Counted from the first letter of the stretch, positions 33,775 through 43,286 are shown. The stretch: 64,000 bases of DNA from Marivirga sericea (GCF_900177665.1 NZ_FXAW01000008.1:62001-126000); one strand, 5' to 3'. Numbers and translations are program-made. The notes: generated from the letters alone by a model not told the origin.

Positions 33775-34746
33775 TTAATTGTTTTCTAAAAAGTTTTTCA
33801 TGATTTCGTTTACTTTTTTAGGCTGATCAAAATGTACAAAGTGACCTGCGTCAGGTATCATTTTCAATTCACTGTTTGGAATGCTTTCTTTAGCTATTTC
33901 TCCTATTTTATTGGTAGTTAATTCTTTATGTAGGTAGGTGTTAGGGATCAAGCGGTCTTCAAGTCCATAGCAAATCAATGTTGGCTGAGTAATTACCTGC
34001 AATTGGTCAAAAATGGGTTCATTTAACATTCCCATTACACCTTCTGCCACTACATAGCTGTAGTCCATAAATTGCTCATCAGATTTGATTTTCATTCTGT
34101 CTTCGTACATGAATTCTGCCCTTTCATCCATCTTGTAAAAATTTAATGCAAGGTTTGCACGATACTGTTCGTCTGATACTTCAGCTATGCTTTGAGGAGT
34201 GGTAGAATTTTTGAATATTTTCTTTTCTTGAGCAGTAAAGGTTTCAATACCTGCAGGAGCCATCAATAGCAGAGTTTTTACTTTTTCTGGTTTTTCTACA
34301 GCCATCTTTAAAGCAATTTGTCCACCCATCGAGTGGCCTACGATATGAGTTGAATTAATAGCAAGATGATCCATTAATTCGAATAGGTATTGAGTATGGA
34401 AACTCATATTTGCTTTGTACTGACCTTTTGAAGACTTTCCGTAACCGATTAAATCTACCACTATGCATCTATAGGATTTGGATAACTCATTGACCGTATA
34501 TTTCCATGCAGGTGCATAGCTAGCTAAGCCATGGATGAATAAAATAGGCTCTCCTTTTCCCAAATCAGTATAGGCCATTATCTTATTATCAGAGAGCTGG
34601 GCCTCTTTCATCTCAAATGGATACGCTAGCGCTTGAAACTGATTTTGACCGGACACATTTTTAGTAGCTAAACCCATAACTATCATTATTAGTAGAATAA
34701 TACCGGAGGTGAAATTCTGGGTGGAGTAAGAATATTGTACTTTCAT
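33775..34746 (-). CDS. Exported alpha/beta-hydrolase
   Basis: A 323-aa protein with a hydrophobic N-terminal segment (GIILLIMIVMGLATKNVSGQ) likely to be a signal peptide. Hydrolase motifs: ILFIHGLASYAPAW (oxyanion), CIVVDLIGYGKS, nucleophile elbow VGHSMGG, late Asp (CYGLEDRLIP) and His (DAGHFVHFDQP). A canonical Ser-Asp-His esterase/hydrolase, probably periplasmic. It is the first gene of a two-gene unit with the TonB receptor; a role in releasing or degrading the imported ligand is inference. Confidence 0.8.
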   Translation of the reverse strand: MKVQYSYSTQNFTSGIILLIMIVMGLATKNVSGQNQFQALAYPFEMKEAQLSDNKIMAYTDLGKGEPILFIHGLASYAPAWKYTVNELSKSYRCIVVDLIGYGKSSKGQYKANMSFHTQYLFELMDHLAINSTHIVGHSMGGQIALKMAVEKPEKVKTLLLMAPAGIETFTAQEKKIFKNSTTPQSIAEVSDEQYRANLALNFYKMDERAEFMYEDRMKIKSDEQFMDYSYVVAEGVMGMLNEPIFDQLQVITQPTLICYGLEDRLIPNTYLHKELTTNKIGEIAKESIPNSELKMIPDAGHFVHFDQPKKVNEIMKNFLENN

Positions 34747-34931
34747 TTCTCATTTGTGTAAAATTAACTTTGCTTTAAAACTGCATTGCTAATCTATGAA
34801 AGCTTAATTCAAACCAAATGAAGAATATTATTAATGAAGGGTTGACTTTTAAGAGTAGGGTAGTTGATTAATTCTATTTTAGAGCAAATAGATAACTAAT
34901 TAAAAATTAAAGTGGGTGCGACTATTAGAAT

Positions 34932-36329
34932 TTAGAATAGTTCAGGTATGACTTTTTGGGTGTCTTTTAGTAGTTCATTAACCGCTTTACTTCTGTTGCT
35001 GATTTTGTCATAGATTTTCAAGAAATCACTAGAGAATTTCCTTAATTCATTTAATTCAATTTTTTCACTTTTATAAGATGCAGCGAACGAATACCATTCA
35101 AGTGTTGCTACTGAGCTTATTTTTTGCAGATACTTTTCCTCTCTTTCTAAAAGCTTGAATTTGCTAATGTATTGCAATATTTTCCGGTAATGTCCTTTGA
35201 GAAATAATGCTCTAAAATACACAGTGAAGAAAAAATGCCATCTATGCTCTAGCAATTCCTTTTTATATGCAGAAAGGAAGATCTCAGCATGCGTGATGGC
35301 TTTATTCAACTCTTCTGAGTCTGTTAAACAGCGAACATAGGATGCCACAAAGCTCACACGATGATGAAAATTAGCGCTTTTCTTTGCTTCCGGAAAAGCT
35401 GTTTTCATTAGGCTTAGCGCTTGCGGTGTTTTTCCCTTTTTTAATAATACAGTATTGAGATTATTCACATAATGTAAAAAGTCACTATTTTCCACTCTTA
35501 TAGACAAGTAGCCATATTTTTCAGCTAAATCTAGTTGATTGGCCTTGCTGTGGAAAAGTAAACGGTTTCCGTAGTAGTTAATCAGAATTCTTTTACTGTA
35601 GAAATTTCCAGATTCTAGTAAGGGCTCAACCTCTTCAAACAAATTCTCCATTTGTTCTTGCTGGTTGTAGTTATAGTAGAGAAAGATAAGTCGCACCAGT
35701 GCGTAGTAGCGATTCATCCCGTCCATCATAGGATCACGGAAAATGGTTAAAAGCCAACTTTCCCACTGTCTGGATTCCTTATCGTTAAAAGTATATTGGT
35801 TAGTAATATCAAAAGTAGCTTCTTGTATTCTCCCGTAAACCAATCGGCATTGGTCGTAATTATGCTTATACCGATTAACAAAATTTACCGCTTCATTGTA
35901 TTCCTTATGACGCATCCTCACCAAAAGATAATTCAATAAGTGCATAGCTAATTCGAAGCGCTTCATGAAATAGTAATGTGATGTATCCGTATTCTTAATT
36001 AAGGTTAATAGAATCTGTTCATCTTCAGTGCTGATCGCATCATTCATTAATTTCTTTTCTAACTGAATAAGTTGATCAAATTCTTTGTCCACATCCGCAC
36101 TATTGAGGTTTTCGCTGATCCAGTGAATCATACGCGAATATTTTCTTTTATCAATGTGAGTTGAAAAATCAGGTTGTGGAGTTACCCCTGCGACTTTTTC
36201 ATGGGTTTGCTTTAGTATAGTAAGATTATCAGGGTCGGCAAATTGCTGTTTTTTGAGCAGATATGTTGTTTCATGAGGTAAGAGACCTAATATGAACTCG
36301 TTAAATTTTTTCAGTTTCTGCTTTTTCAA
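34932..36329 (-). CDS. Helical-repeat (TPR-like) hypothetical protein
   Basis: A 465-aa, all-alpha protein with no signal peptide. Paired helices recur through most of the length (for example residues 135-180 and 215-330: ALVRLIFLYYNYNQQEQMEN, LAEKYGYLSIRVENSDF, AITHAEIFLSAYKKELLE), in TPR-like fashion, without exact consensus. Conserved-looking basic N-terminus (KKQKLKKFNEFIL). I do not recognise a named family. It lies 90 bp downstream of the acyl-CoA synthetase gene on the same strand, but its role there is unknown. Confidence 0.6.
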   Translation of the reverse strand: MKKQKLKKFNEFILGLLPHETTYLLKKQQFADPDNLTILKQTHEKVAGVTPQPDFSTHIDKRKYSRMIHWISENLNSADVDKEFDQLIQLEKKLMNDAISTEDEQILLTLIKNTDTSHYYFMKRFELAMHLLNYLLVRMRHKEYNEAVNFVNRYKHNYDQCRLVYGRIQEATFDITNQYTFNDKESRQWESWLLTIFRDPMMDGMNRYYALVRLIFLYYNYNQQEQMENLFEEVEPLLESGNFYSKRILINYYGNRLLFHSKANQLDLAEKYGYLSIRVENSDFLHYVNNLNTVLLKKGKTPQALSLMKTAFPEAKKSANFHHRVSFVASYVRCLTDSEELNKAITHAEIFLSAYKKELLEHRWHFFFTVYFRALFLKGHYRKILQYISKFKLLEREEKYLQKISSVATLEWYSFAASYKSEKIELNELRKFSSDFLKIYDKISNRSKAVNELLKDTQKVIPELF

Positions 36330-36419
36330 AAGGATAGTGGACTATTGTTAAACCGTAATGCTAAAGTCATGAAAATTAAGATATTTTAGAGGCTAAATCA
36401 ATAAATGATTATGCTTATT

Positions 36420-37904
36420 TTAACGTAGCATCTTCCTATCAATCTTACCAGTATCATTTTTAGGGAGCTCTTTCATCACTTCAAAATATTTTGGCACTTT
36501 GTATTTTGCCAAATTCTTGATGCAATAAGCAGTTAGATCAGATACTTCTCTTTGCCCGTTTTTGAATACTAAAAAAGCTTTTCCTACCTCACCCCACTTG
36601 TCATGTGCAACTCCAACAACACAAACTTCCTTAATTTCGGGATGCTTTAAAATGCATTTTTCCACCTCGGCTGGATATACATTTTCGCCACCTGAGATGT
36701 ACATATTTTTGATTCTATCCACTACATATAAATAGCCATCTTCATCTTCTATTAGTATGTCTCCGGTTTTAAACCATCCATCTACTATTGCTTTCTCTGT
36801 TTCCTTGGCATTTTTCCAGTAGCCAGTTGTAACAATAGGGCCTTTGATCCACAGTTCTCCTTTTTCCTGCTGACCGGCTTTAACCCCCTCTTCATTTACT
36901 AATTTAGTATCTACATAAAAGTTAGGGAAACCAATAGAACCTCTTTTTCTTATAGCATCTTCTGCTTCTAATGAGGTAATATTTGGCCCACATTCTGTTA
37001 AGCCATAACCTTGTCGAATGGGCACTCCTTGTTCATTCCATTGCTCAATTAATTGTATAGGAAGTGCTTCTCCACCTACGATCATGTAGCGTAATTGGCT
37101 AAAGTCTATTTTTCTAAAATCATCACATTCACTTAACATTCTCACCATGGTCGGAACCAGCATGCTAATGGAGACCTTTTCTCTTTCAAGAGCTTTCAAA
37201 ACATGTTCTGAGTCAAATTTAGGCATCATAATTAAGGTTCCACCAAAATGAAGAATGGGAGCAGTCAGCACATTCCAGCCTCCCGTGTGAAAAGGAGGCA
37301 TTACATTTAAATATATATCATCGGAGGTTATCTTTAATCGAATTGAAGTGTTAATGCTATTCCACAGCATCATACCATGTGTATAAATAGCCCCCTTTGG
37401 CTGACCAGTTGTTCCTGATGTGTAGAGTATGAATGCGGGATGATTTTCTTCTAGAGGTTTCGAATTATACTGAGCTTTTTGCGCTTTGGCAGCTGATAAA
37501 AGCCAGTCGCTATATTGGGTAAAACTGATTACTTTATCAGCGACTAGTTGAGGTACTTCTTTGAGTAAACTTCTATATTCTTCAGCGACTATTATCAGGC
37601 TGGGATCAGAATTTTGAACCAAAAATGCTATTTCATTGGCGCTTAAGCGGTAATTTAATGGGACTAATATGATCCCCATTTTCTGTGCTACGCCTAGCAA
37701 CGCTACATACTCTGCATCAAAATCTCCCAATATCAAAAGTCGATCTCCCTTGGTTAAGTTAAAATCTTTCTCCAGAATAGTGGCTACGGCATTAGCACCA
37801 TGATTGAGCGATTTATAATCATAGCCTTGGCCGGTACCAATATTCTTCACGGCTAGTTTAGTGGGACTATAGGTACTCCATTTTTCAAACCAATCACATT
37901 TCAT
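36420..37904 (-). CDS. AMP-dependent acyl-CoA synthetase/ligase
   Basis: About 494 aa from the ATG at 37904 (MKCDWFEKW), which overlaps the symporter gene by 11 nt; the frame also runs 15 codons further upstream, inside the symporter gene. All adenylate-forming motifs are present: YTSGTTGQPKGAIYTH, GYGLTECGP, GWFKTGD, KNMYISGGENVYPAEVE and the C-terminal catalytic Lys in PKNDTGKIDRK. It activates a carboxylic acid to the acyl-AMP and acyl-CoA. As last gene of the SDR/KAS/symporter operon it may activate the acid brought in by the symporter (inference). Confidence 0.88.
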   Translation of the reverse strand: MKCDWFEKWSTYSPTKLAVKNIGTGQGYDYKSLNHGANAVATILEKDFNLTKGDRLLILGDFDAEYVALLGVAQKMGIILVPLNYRLSANEIAFLVQNSDPSLIIVAEEYRSLLKEVPQLVADKVISFTQYSDWLLSAAKAQKAQYNSKPLEENHPAFILYTSGTTGQPKGAIYTHGMMLWNSINTSIRLKITSDDIYLNVMPPFHTGGWNVLTAPILHFGGTLIMMPKFDSEHVLKALEREKVSISMLVPTMVRMLSECDDFRKIDFSQLRYMIVGGEALPIQLIEQWNEQGVPIRQGYGLTECGPNITSLEAEDAIRKRGSIGFPNFYVDTKLVNEEGVKAGQQEKGELWIKGPIVTTGYWKNAKETEKAIVDGWFKTGDILIEDEDGYLYVVDRIKNMYISGGENVYPAEVEKCILKHPEIKEVCVVGVAHDKWGEVGKAFLVFKNGQREVSDLTAYCIKNLAKYKVPKYFEVMKELPKNDTGKIDRKMLR

Positions 37905-39426
37905 CTTTCGCTTGTTTTGGTAATACAAAATAAAAAAATAATCCGACAAAGGATGAGCTTAGGATAGCTAGCGCAGAAGATATGGCAGGATTTTTTACTT
38001 CACCTTTCATATAAGGGGTCAATCCTCCATAGTATATGCTGAAATAAACAATCAAGGCTGTTAGTGCTGCAAAAAAAACTGCTTTTGGATGCGTCCTTTG
38101 AAAGAACATGCCGAAAAGGACTGGAATAAACGCGCAGGAAAAATAGGCGTAAACACCATTTTGAGCAAATATAGCCACACTCATGTTCGGGTTCATCAAT
38201 TGCTGATAGGAAAATATGAAGGAGACAACTGCCAAAAGTATAATAACTATTTTATTAACCAACATTCCATTCTTTGGCTCAGTCAGTTTTTCTCTGATGT
38301 TTTTAGGACTGATTTTTAATAATATATCAGATGTAATGGTAGTGCTTAAACTTTGAATTAAACCTTCCAAAGTGGACATGCCTGCCGAAATGAGTCCAAA
38401 AATAATCACTATACTGATGTAAACAGGAAATTTGCTCACGACATAGGTTGAAATCAAGCCATCTGGAGCAATGGCACTTCCTTCATTCATTAAATCAGGA
38501 AATTCAATTCTAGCATATAATCCTGCAATTACTACTAAGAAGAATAGGAATTGCACAATTGAACCCACTATCAAGTACCGATTCACATCACTTTCTTTCT
38601 TTAAGAGGAGAGACTTAGTCAATATATGAGGTTGACAAACGATCGCGATACCTACCACCATTTGGCAAAAGATGATTTCAAAATAATCTCTAAAAATAGG
38701 GCTTTTCGGGTTTAATGGCTTTGTTAGGATAGGGTCAATATTGTTGAGTTTCTCCATAAACCCGCTGATGCCTTCGTCTAAATATTCATATCCTGAAGCT
38801 ATTAAAATGATAGCCACAATCAACATAGACAAAGCTTGAATGGCATTGGTGTAAACCATGGAGTTTGCTCCGCCAAACATCATATAACCAAAAATGAAAA
38901 CTACAACTCCTGTTAGCACCCAAACAGCATCCACGCCTAAAGCTTTGGATAAAACCTGACTGATTCCTACACAAATTAGCACAATAAAAGTGATCAGAAG
39001 TAGGGACAGGAAAGCAAAAAATAACGAGAAGCCTTTGCTTTGATAGCGATTGCCCATCCACTGTGCCATGGTCAAAGCAGATACTTTACTTCCGAATTTT
39101 CTGAATCCTTTTGTCAACAATATAAGTGAGAAAACAGCTGCAATAGGCAAGGCTAGACCATAGGAGATAAAGGCACTAATGCCATAAGTTCCAATTAAAC
39201 CAGGATTGATAATAAAGGTAGCCGCACTTGTCATGGAGGCCGCTAAAGATAGACCGACAAAAGCAGGAGAGAAGGAAACACTTCCCACAGCGTAATCATT
39301 CATGTTTTGAGTTTGCTTAAAACCCTTAAAGACCAGATAAATTACAGCTATTGCATAAGCCGAAAGCAAAATGGTGGTGGCAGTTGCGACCGGGATCATT
39401 CCTATTAAAAAGTTCATATTGTGCAC
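37894..39426 (-). CDS. Sodium:solute symporter (SSS family)
   Basis: A 510-aa inner-membrane protein with about 13 membrane segments. Family features include the N-terminal NDYAVGSVSFSP near TM2, SLAASMTSAATFIINPG lining the Na site, and MFGGANSMVYTNAIQALSM. SSS members import amino acids, sugars or small carboxylates with Na. It sits between the KAS III homologue (17 bp upstream) and the acyl-CoA synthetase (11-nt overlap), so a short carboxylic acid is a reasonable substrate guess. Confidence 0.88.
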   Translation of the reverse strand: MHNMNFLIGMIPVATATTILLSAYAIAVIYLVFKGFKQTQNMNDYAVGSVSFSPAFVGLSLAASMTSAATFIINPGLIGTYGISAFISYGLALPIAAVFSLILLTKGFRKFGSKVSALTMAQWMGNRYQSKGFSLFFAFLSLLLITFIVLICVGISQVLSKALGVDAVWVLTGVVVFIFGYMMFGGANSMVYTNAIQALSMLIVAIILIASGYEYLDEGISGFMEKLNNIDPILTKPLNPKSPIFRDYFEIIFCQMVVGIAIVCQPHILTKSLLLKKESDVNRYLIVGSIVQFLFFLVVIAGLYARIEFPDLMNEGSAIAPDGLISTYVVSKFPVYISIVIIFGLISAGMSTLEGLIQSLSTTITSDILLKISPKNIREKLTEPKNGMLVNKIVIILLAVVSFIFSYQQLMNPNMSVAIFAQNGVYAYFSCAFIPVLFGMFFQRTHPKAVFFAALTALIVYFSIYYGGLTPYMKGEVKNPAISSALAILSSSFVGLFFYFVLPKQAKDEM

Positions 39427-39443
39427 AGCGTAAAAATTTAAGT

Positions 39444-40433
39444 TTAGACTTTAAAAGCAGCACCCGCGAAAGATAAACCTCCACCAGACCCAATTAAAAA
39501 TATAGTATCCCCTTTTTTTATTTCTCCATTACGAAAAGATTCATCTAATGCCATGGGAATAGCCGCGGAACCCGTGTAGCCATATTTATGCATAATGTAT
39601 TTGGCTTTGTCTTTTTCCAGACCCAAATTATCTAACATTTCGTGAATAGCATTGATATTGATCTGAGTCATAAAGAATTTCTTTACATCTTTTATTTCAA
39701 TTCCGGCCTCTTTTGCCATTCTATGGCTCATTTCTGTCCACATAGTTGGATTGAGTTCCTTTGGGAATTTCTTCACAAATTGAAGCAGATGCTTTCCACT
39801 ATCCACTACATCATGATTGACAGGAATGCCCGTTCCGCCAGCATAAACACCCATCCAATCATGATACTGCCCTTGCGTAAATTGATGTGCGTTTAAAAAT
39901 CCACTATCTGTATTTTCTTTAGCACTCAAGATCACGGCTCCTGCTCCATCAGCAAAAAGTGTGACGGTTTTTTTATCCTTCCTATTTAGGTATTTGCTCA
40001 TGGCATAAGCGCCTATGACCAAAATGTGTTTGTACTGTTTGTCTGCAATAATGTATTTTGAAGCTGTATCAATGGCGCTTACAAATCCTGCACAGGCAGA
40101 ATTCAAATCAAAAGTACCGGCTCCGGTAGCCCCAAGCCTATGTTGTAAGACTGCGGCAGTGGCAGGGGAAATATTTTCAGGAGTATCAGTAGAGATGATG
40201 ATTTGGTCTAATTCATCCGCTCTAATTCCTGCATTTTCAATAGCTTTTAAGGCAGCATGCTCACATAAATCGATGGTTGATTCATCTTCATCACACCAAT
40301 ATCGTTGTTCTATAGTTAAGTTTTCTCGTAACCAGGTGTCCACATCTTCTCCTAAAAGCTCATTGAAATATTCGTTTTTCAGTAATCTCTTGGGAACATA
40401 GGAACCAGTTCCGCTGATGGTTGCGTTTCTCAT
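39444..40433 (-). CDS. KAS III (FabH-like) homologue with altered triad
   Basis: A 329-aa thiolase-fold enzyme aligning end to end with FabH. The nucleophile is kept: Cys114 in DLNSACAGF. At the position of the catalytic His (HQAN in FabH) it has Thr256 (TQIN), and at the catalytic Asn (GNTSAAS) it has Tyr286 (GYTGSAA). The Gly-rich end GSGGGLSFAGAAF is intact. Loss of both His and Asn argues against ordinary decarboxylating condensation and for another acyl transfer. It lies in an operon with an SDR reductase (upstream) and a symporter and acyl-CoA ligase (downstream). Confidence 0.85.
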   Translation of the reverse strand: MRNATISGTGSYVPKRLLKNEYFNELLGEDVDTWLRENLTIEQRYWCDEDESTIDLCEHAALKAIENAGIRADELDQIIISTDTPENISPATAAVLQHRLGATGAGTFDLNSACAGFVSAIDTASKYIIADKQYKHILVIGAYAMSKYLNRKDKKTVTLFADGAGAVILSAKENTDSGFLNAHQFTQGQYHDWMGVYAGGTGIPVNHDVVDSGKHLLQFVKKFPKELNPTMWTEMSHRMAKEAGIEIKDVKKFFMTQININAIHEMLDNLGLEKDKAKYIMHKYGYTGSAAIPMALDESFRNGEIKKGDTIFLIGSGGGLSFAGAAFKV

Positions 40434-40478
40434 TTACTCTCTCTTTAAGTATAGATTATTTATTTGAAGCAGTCTTAA

Positions 40479-41213
40479 TTATATTGTCACTGCCCCGTCA
40501 ACATTTAAGGTAGTGCCGCTAATGAATGAAGCTTCATCAGATGCTAAGAAGGCATAAGCATTTGCGATTTCTTCAGGTTGCCCTAATCTTCCTAAAGGAG
40601 TTTTGCCCTCCAGCATATTAATTACCTTTTCAGGGATACTCTTTACCATTTCTGTTGCTATGAATCCCGGAGCAATAGCATTTACAGTGATGCCTTTTCT
40701 TCCTAATTCTTTTGCCCACGTCTTCGTCATTCCAATTACACCGGCTTTAGTGGCTACATAATTTGTTTGTCCGAAATTTCCATAAACGCCTACTACTGAC
40801 GATGCATTCACAATTCTTCCACAGGCTTGCTCAACCATAAAAGGTGAAATAGCTTTAGTACAAAAGAAAACTCCGTTAAGGTTTACATCCAATACTTTTT
40901 GCCACTGCTCTATTGTCATTTTGGCTAAAGTAGCATCTTGGGTAATGCCTGCATTATTAATGAGGATATCGATTTTACCGAAATCTTGATAAGTTTGCTG
41001 GGCAGCTTTTTCAACTTGCTCAAAGGAAGTAGTATCTACTTGATAGAATTTCGTGTCGCTTCCTAATTCCTTGGCAGCTTCTTCACCTTTCTCTTTGGTA
41101 ATATCCCATATTGCTACTTGAGCACCTTCCTTGATAAATTTTAGTGCGGTAGCTTTTCCAATTCCGTTAGCGCCCCCTGTAATTACTGCTACTTTATTTT
41201 TCAGTCTTTCCAT
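40479..41213 (-). CDS. SDR-family oxidoreductase (3-oxoacyl reductase-like)
   Basis: A 244-aa classical short-chain dehydrogenase: cofactor loop TGGANGIGKATA, NNAG motif (LINNAGITQDAT), catalytic Ser in IVNASSVVG, catalytic YVATK, and the C-terminal GTTLNVDGAV end typical of FabG/PhaB. The Asp-type residue after the second strand (VAIWDITK) suggests NAD preference over NADP, which is unlike most FabG enzymes (inference). It is first gene of the four-gene operon and would reduce or oxidise a 3-oxo/3-hydroxyacyl intermediate. Confidence 0.85.
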   Translation of the reverse strand: MERLKNKVAVITGGANGIGKATALKFIKEGAQVAIWDITKEKGEEAAKELGSDTKFYQVDTTSFEQVEKAAQQTYQDFGKIDILINNAGITQDATLAKMTIEQWQKVLDVNLNGVFFCTKAISPFMVEQACGRIVNASSVVGVYGNFGQTNYVATKAGVIGMTKTWAKELGRKGITVNAIAPGFIATEMVKSIPEKVINMLEGKTPLGRLGQPEEIANAYAFLASDEASFISGTTLNVDGAVTI

Positions 41214-41358
41214 AAATGTCGATTAATTTTGGAAAGCAAATTGAGAAATTAATAATTATAGCTCCATGTGCACCTCTTAAAAGTAGAGGTTGACTAAAAT
41301 TATATTTTACTATTTAAAAGGTTAAAAAGTTGATTTAATGCAAATATTATAGGGTTGA

Positions 41359-42081
41359 CTATTGTATTTCTTTTGGATGTTTGATCAATTGAAAATACTT
41401 TTCTTTTAATATTTGAGGATGGTAACCTTTCATAAACATCTTATAGATTTTTAAATTGGCTAAGTTTACCTGCCAGTAGCCATTATTTTCATACTTTCTT
41501 GCAGATACCAATACTGATTTTGGGATAATATGAAATCGGTACTTTTTCCATAATCTTCTGATCAATTCAAAATCTTCCATCACCACGAATTCTTCATCAA
41601 AGCCATTCGTTTTCTCAAAAACCGATTTCTTGATAAACATGGTTTGATCCCCTCCACGGCACCATAGCACTTTGAAACGGGTGAAAAAGGAATTAACAGC
41701 TAAAAAAGGATGCTTCGAGTCAAATTTGAAGCGGTAGCAACCGAAGTCAGCTCCATTTTCGATCGCTCTTGAAATATCTTTCACAAAGCTTTTGGGTGGT
41801 CTTGCATCCGCATGTACGAAATATAAGATATCAGCTGTTGCTTTTTTTGCAGCTTCGTTCATTTGATGAGCTCTTGAAGCTAGCTTGGTAGAGATTACCA
41901 TCGCCCCCTTTTCTTTAGCAATTTCTCGAGTGAGATCATTACTTTCCGCATCACTGACTATAATTTCAGCAATTTTTTCATTTGCCAGTTTATGTAAATA
42001 ATCCAGTAACTGCTCAATGTTATCAGCTTCATTGAGTGTCGGAATAATGACAGTTATTTTATTAATATCAGTTTGTGACAT
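41359..42081 (-). CDS. Family 2 glycosyltransferase (TIGR04283-like)
   Basis: A 240-aa cytoplasmic GT-A glycosyltransferase: VIIPTLNEADNIEQLL at the N-terminus, metal-binding DxD-type region (YFVHADARPP), then GCYRFKFDS and CRGGDQTMFIKKSVF, and the catalytic-region MEDFELIRR. The wording matches a family often annotated as arsenosugar-biosynthesis-associated. None of the usual partners of that pathway are nearby, so I would not assign that role. It diverges from the DUF547 gene with a 54-bp gap. Confidence 0.8.
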   Translation of the reverse strand: MSQTDINKITVIIPTLNEADNIEQLLDYLHKLANEKIAEIIVSDAESNDLTREIAKEKGAMVISTKLASRAHQMNEAAKKATADILYFVHADARPPKSFVKDISRAIENGADFGCYRFKFDSKHPFLAVNSFFTRFKVLWCRGGDQTMFIKKSVFEKTNGFDEEFVVMEDFELIRRLWKKYRFHIIPKSVLVSARKYENNGYWQVNLANLKIYKMFMKGYHPQILKEKYFQLIKHPKEIQ

Positions 42082-42135
42082 CTCTAATTTGTAATATTGC
42101 GTATGTTGATTGAAACAACTTACGAAATAACAATA

Positions 42136-42924
42136 ATGAAGAGATTTAGCGGTATACTAATTAGTTTTTATTTAATTTTTGTGGGCTTTGATAGTTTTGC
42201 ACAAAGTAAAATTAATAATGAACCCAATGAATTTGTCCGATTAAGCATGGAATTAATATCTTCTGTTAAAAATACAGGAGATTATCAAAACTATGTAAAT
42301 GAATACAAAGCCTTACCTTTAAATACGTTGGCTGAATCCTTAAATACTGATCGAAAGATCAAGGCTTTCTGGATTAATACCTACAATGCCTATGTTCAAA
42401 TTCTTTTATCAGAAGATCCTTCCCTTTTCGATGACAGAGGTGCATTCTTCAAATCGGATTTAGTAAATGTCGGTGGAGAGATGTTAAGTCTTGATTTTAT
42501 AGAACACGGTATTATCAGAGGGTCTAAAGTAAAATTATCGATGGGTTTTCTTAACGATCCATTCGCTAGTAAACTTGAAAAACAATTTAGAGTGGAGGAG
42601 GCCGATGGTAGAATTCACTTTGCTTTGAATTGCGGAGCCACATCATGTCCTTATGTAGCTGTATACAGTGCATATGATTTAGAGAAGGAATTAGATCAGA
42701 TATCACAACAATTCTTGCAAAGAACTACCAGCTACGATAAAAGTGAAGATGAGGTATATGTTACTACCTTATTTAGTTGGTTCAAAGGTGATTTTTCTGA
42801 TGGAGGCGGTGTAATAGGATTTTTAAAGAAATACGAATGTATTCCTGAGAGTGCCGACCCTAAGGTCAATTATAAAGAGTATGATTGGACACTGGATTTA
42901 GGCAATTTCACAGAGTTGAAATAG
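42136..42924 (+). CDS. Secreted DUF547 domain protein
   Basis: About 262 aa from ATG 42136; MKRFSGILISFYLIFVGFDSFAQ is a signal peptide, and an upstream ATG at 42097 would spoil it. DUF547 hallmarks are present: IKAFWINTYNAYVQILL, FIEHGIIRG and the LNCGATSCPYVAVYSA segment, whose Cys/His resemble a papain-like or transglutaminase-type site. The family is widespread in Bacteroidota and its biochemical activity is not established. A strong terminator follows. Confidence 0.8.
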   Translation: MKRFSGILISFYLIFVGFDSFAQSKINNEPNEFVRLSMELISSVKNTGDYQNYVNEYKALPLNTLAESLNTDRKIKAFWINTYNAYVQILLSEDPSLFDDRGAFFKSDLVNVGGEMLSLDFIEHGIIRGSKVKLSMGFLNDPFASKLEKQFRVEEADGRIHFALNCGATSCPYVAVYSAYDLEKELDQISQQFLQRTTSYDKSEDEVYVTTLFSWFKGDFSDGGGVIGFLKKYECIPESADPKVNYKEYDWTLDLGNFTELK

Positions 42925-42968
42925 TAAAATTAGTAGTAGTATAGTTTAATGGTTTATAGTTTAAAATT

Positions 42969-43000
42969 CCCTCAATCAGATTTTTGGTTGGGGGTTTTTT
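42969..43000 (+). terminator. Intrinsic terminator after the DUF547 gene
   Basis: CCCTCAATC (42969-42977) pairs with GGTTGGGGG (42986-42994, two G-T pairs), followed by six T. Its 3' half is part of the direct repeat shared with 46550-46635, where the 5' half is missing. Confidence 0.75.
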
Positions 43001-43067
43001 GTTGTATTTGTTTTCGGTAAATGTAATCCCTTCAAAAAACAATGAACTCTTTCATGTTTAGTTTAAA
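42981..43067 (+). repeat. Direct repeat, left copy, bounding a 3.5-kb segment
   Basis: About 86 bp shared with 46550-46635. Identical blocks are TTGTTGTATTTGTTTTCG (18 bp) and a 27-bp run from AAATGTAATCCC to AAACAATGA; similarity continues for about 25 bp. This copy includes the end of the DUF547 terminator and is therefore probably the original. The following gap to 43286 has a 9-bp hairpin (43121-43142) and otherwise no feature. Confidence 0.8.
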
Positions 43068-43286
43068 TTTTATACATTTCAGATAACCGAGGTGCATTTA
43101 GCTGATTATATAAGGTAAATAAGTGTACCTTGAGGTGCACTTTGCCAATTGTTACACACAATTTCTAAAGCTAATCAAAATCATTTAGCTAGCTGGATGA
43201 AGAACATGAACTGGTAATAGAATGAGAATAAAAAGAGATATTTACAGAAAATGAATTTTTAAAAACTTAATCAACCCTTAATCCAT

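Noticed and set aside
41359-42081. Arsenosugar biosynthesis role for the glycosyltransferase
   Set aside because: Only the family resemblance suggests it. No arsenic methyltransferase or other partner is in the window.
43121-43142. 9-bp hairpin upstream of the DUF6624-like gene as a terminator
   Set aside because: No T run follows (TTTGCC), so it is not supported as a terminator; role unknown.
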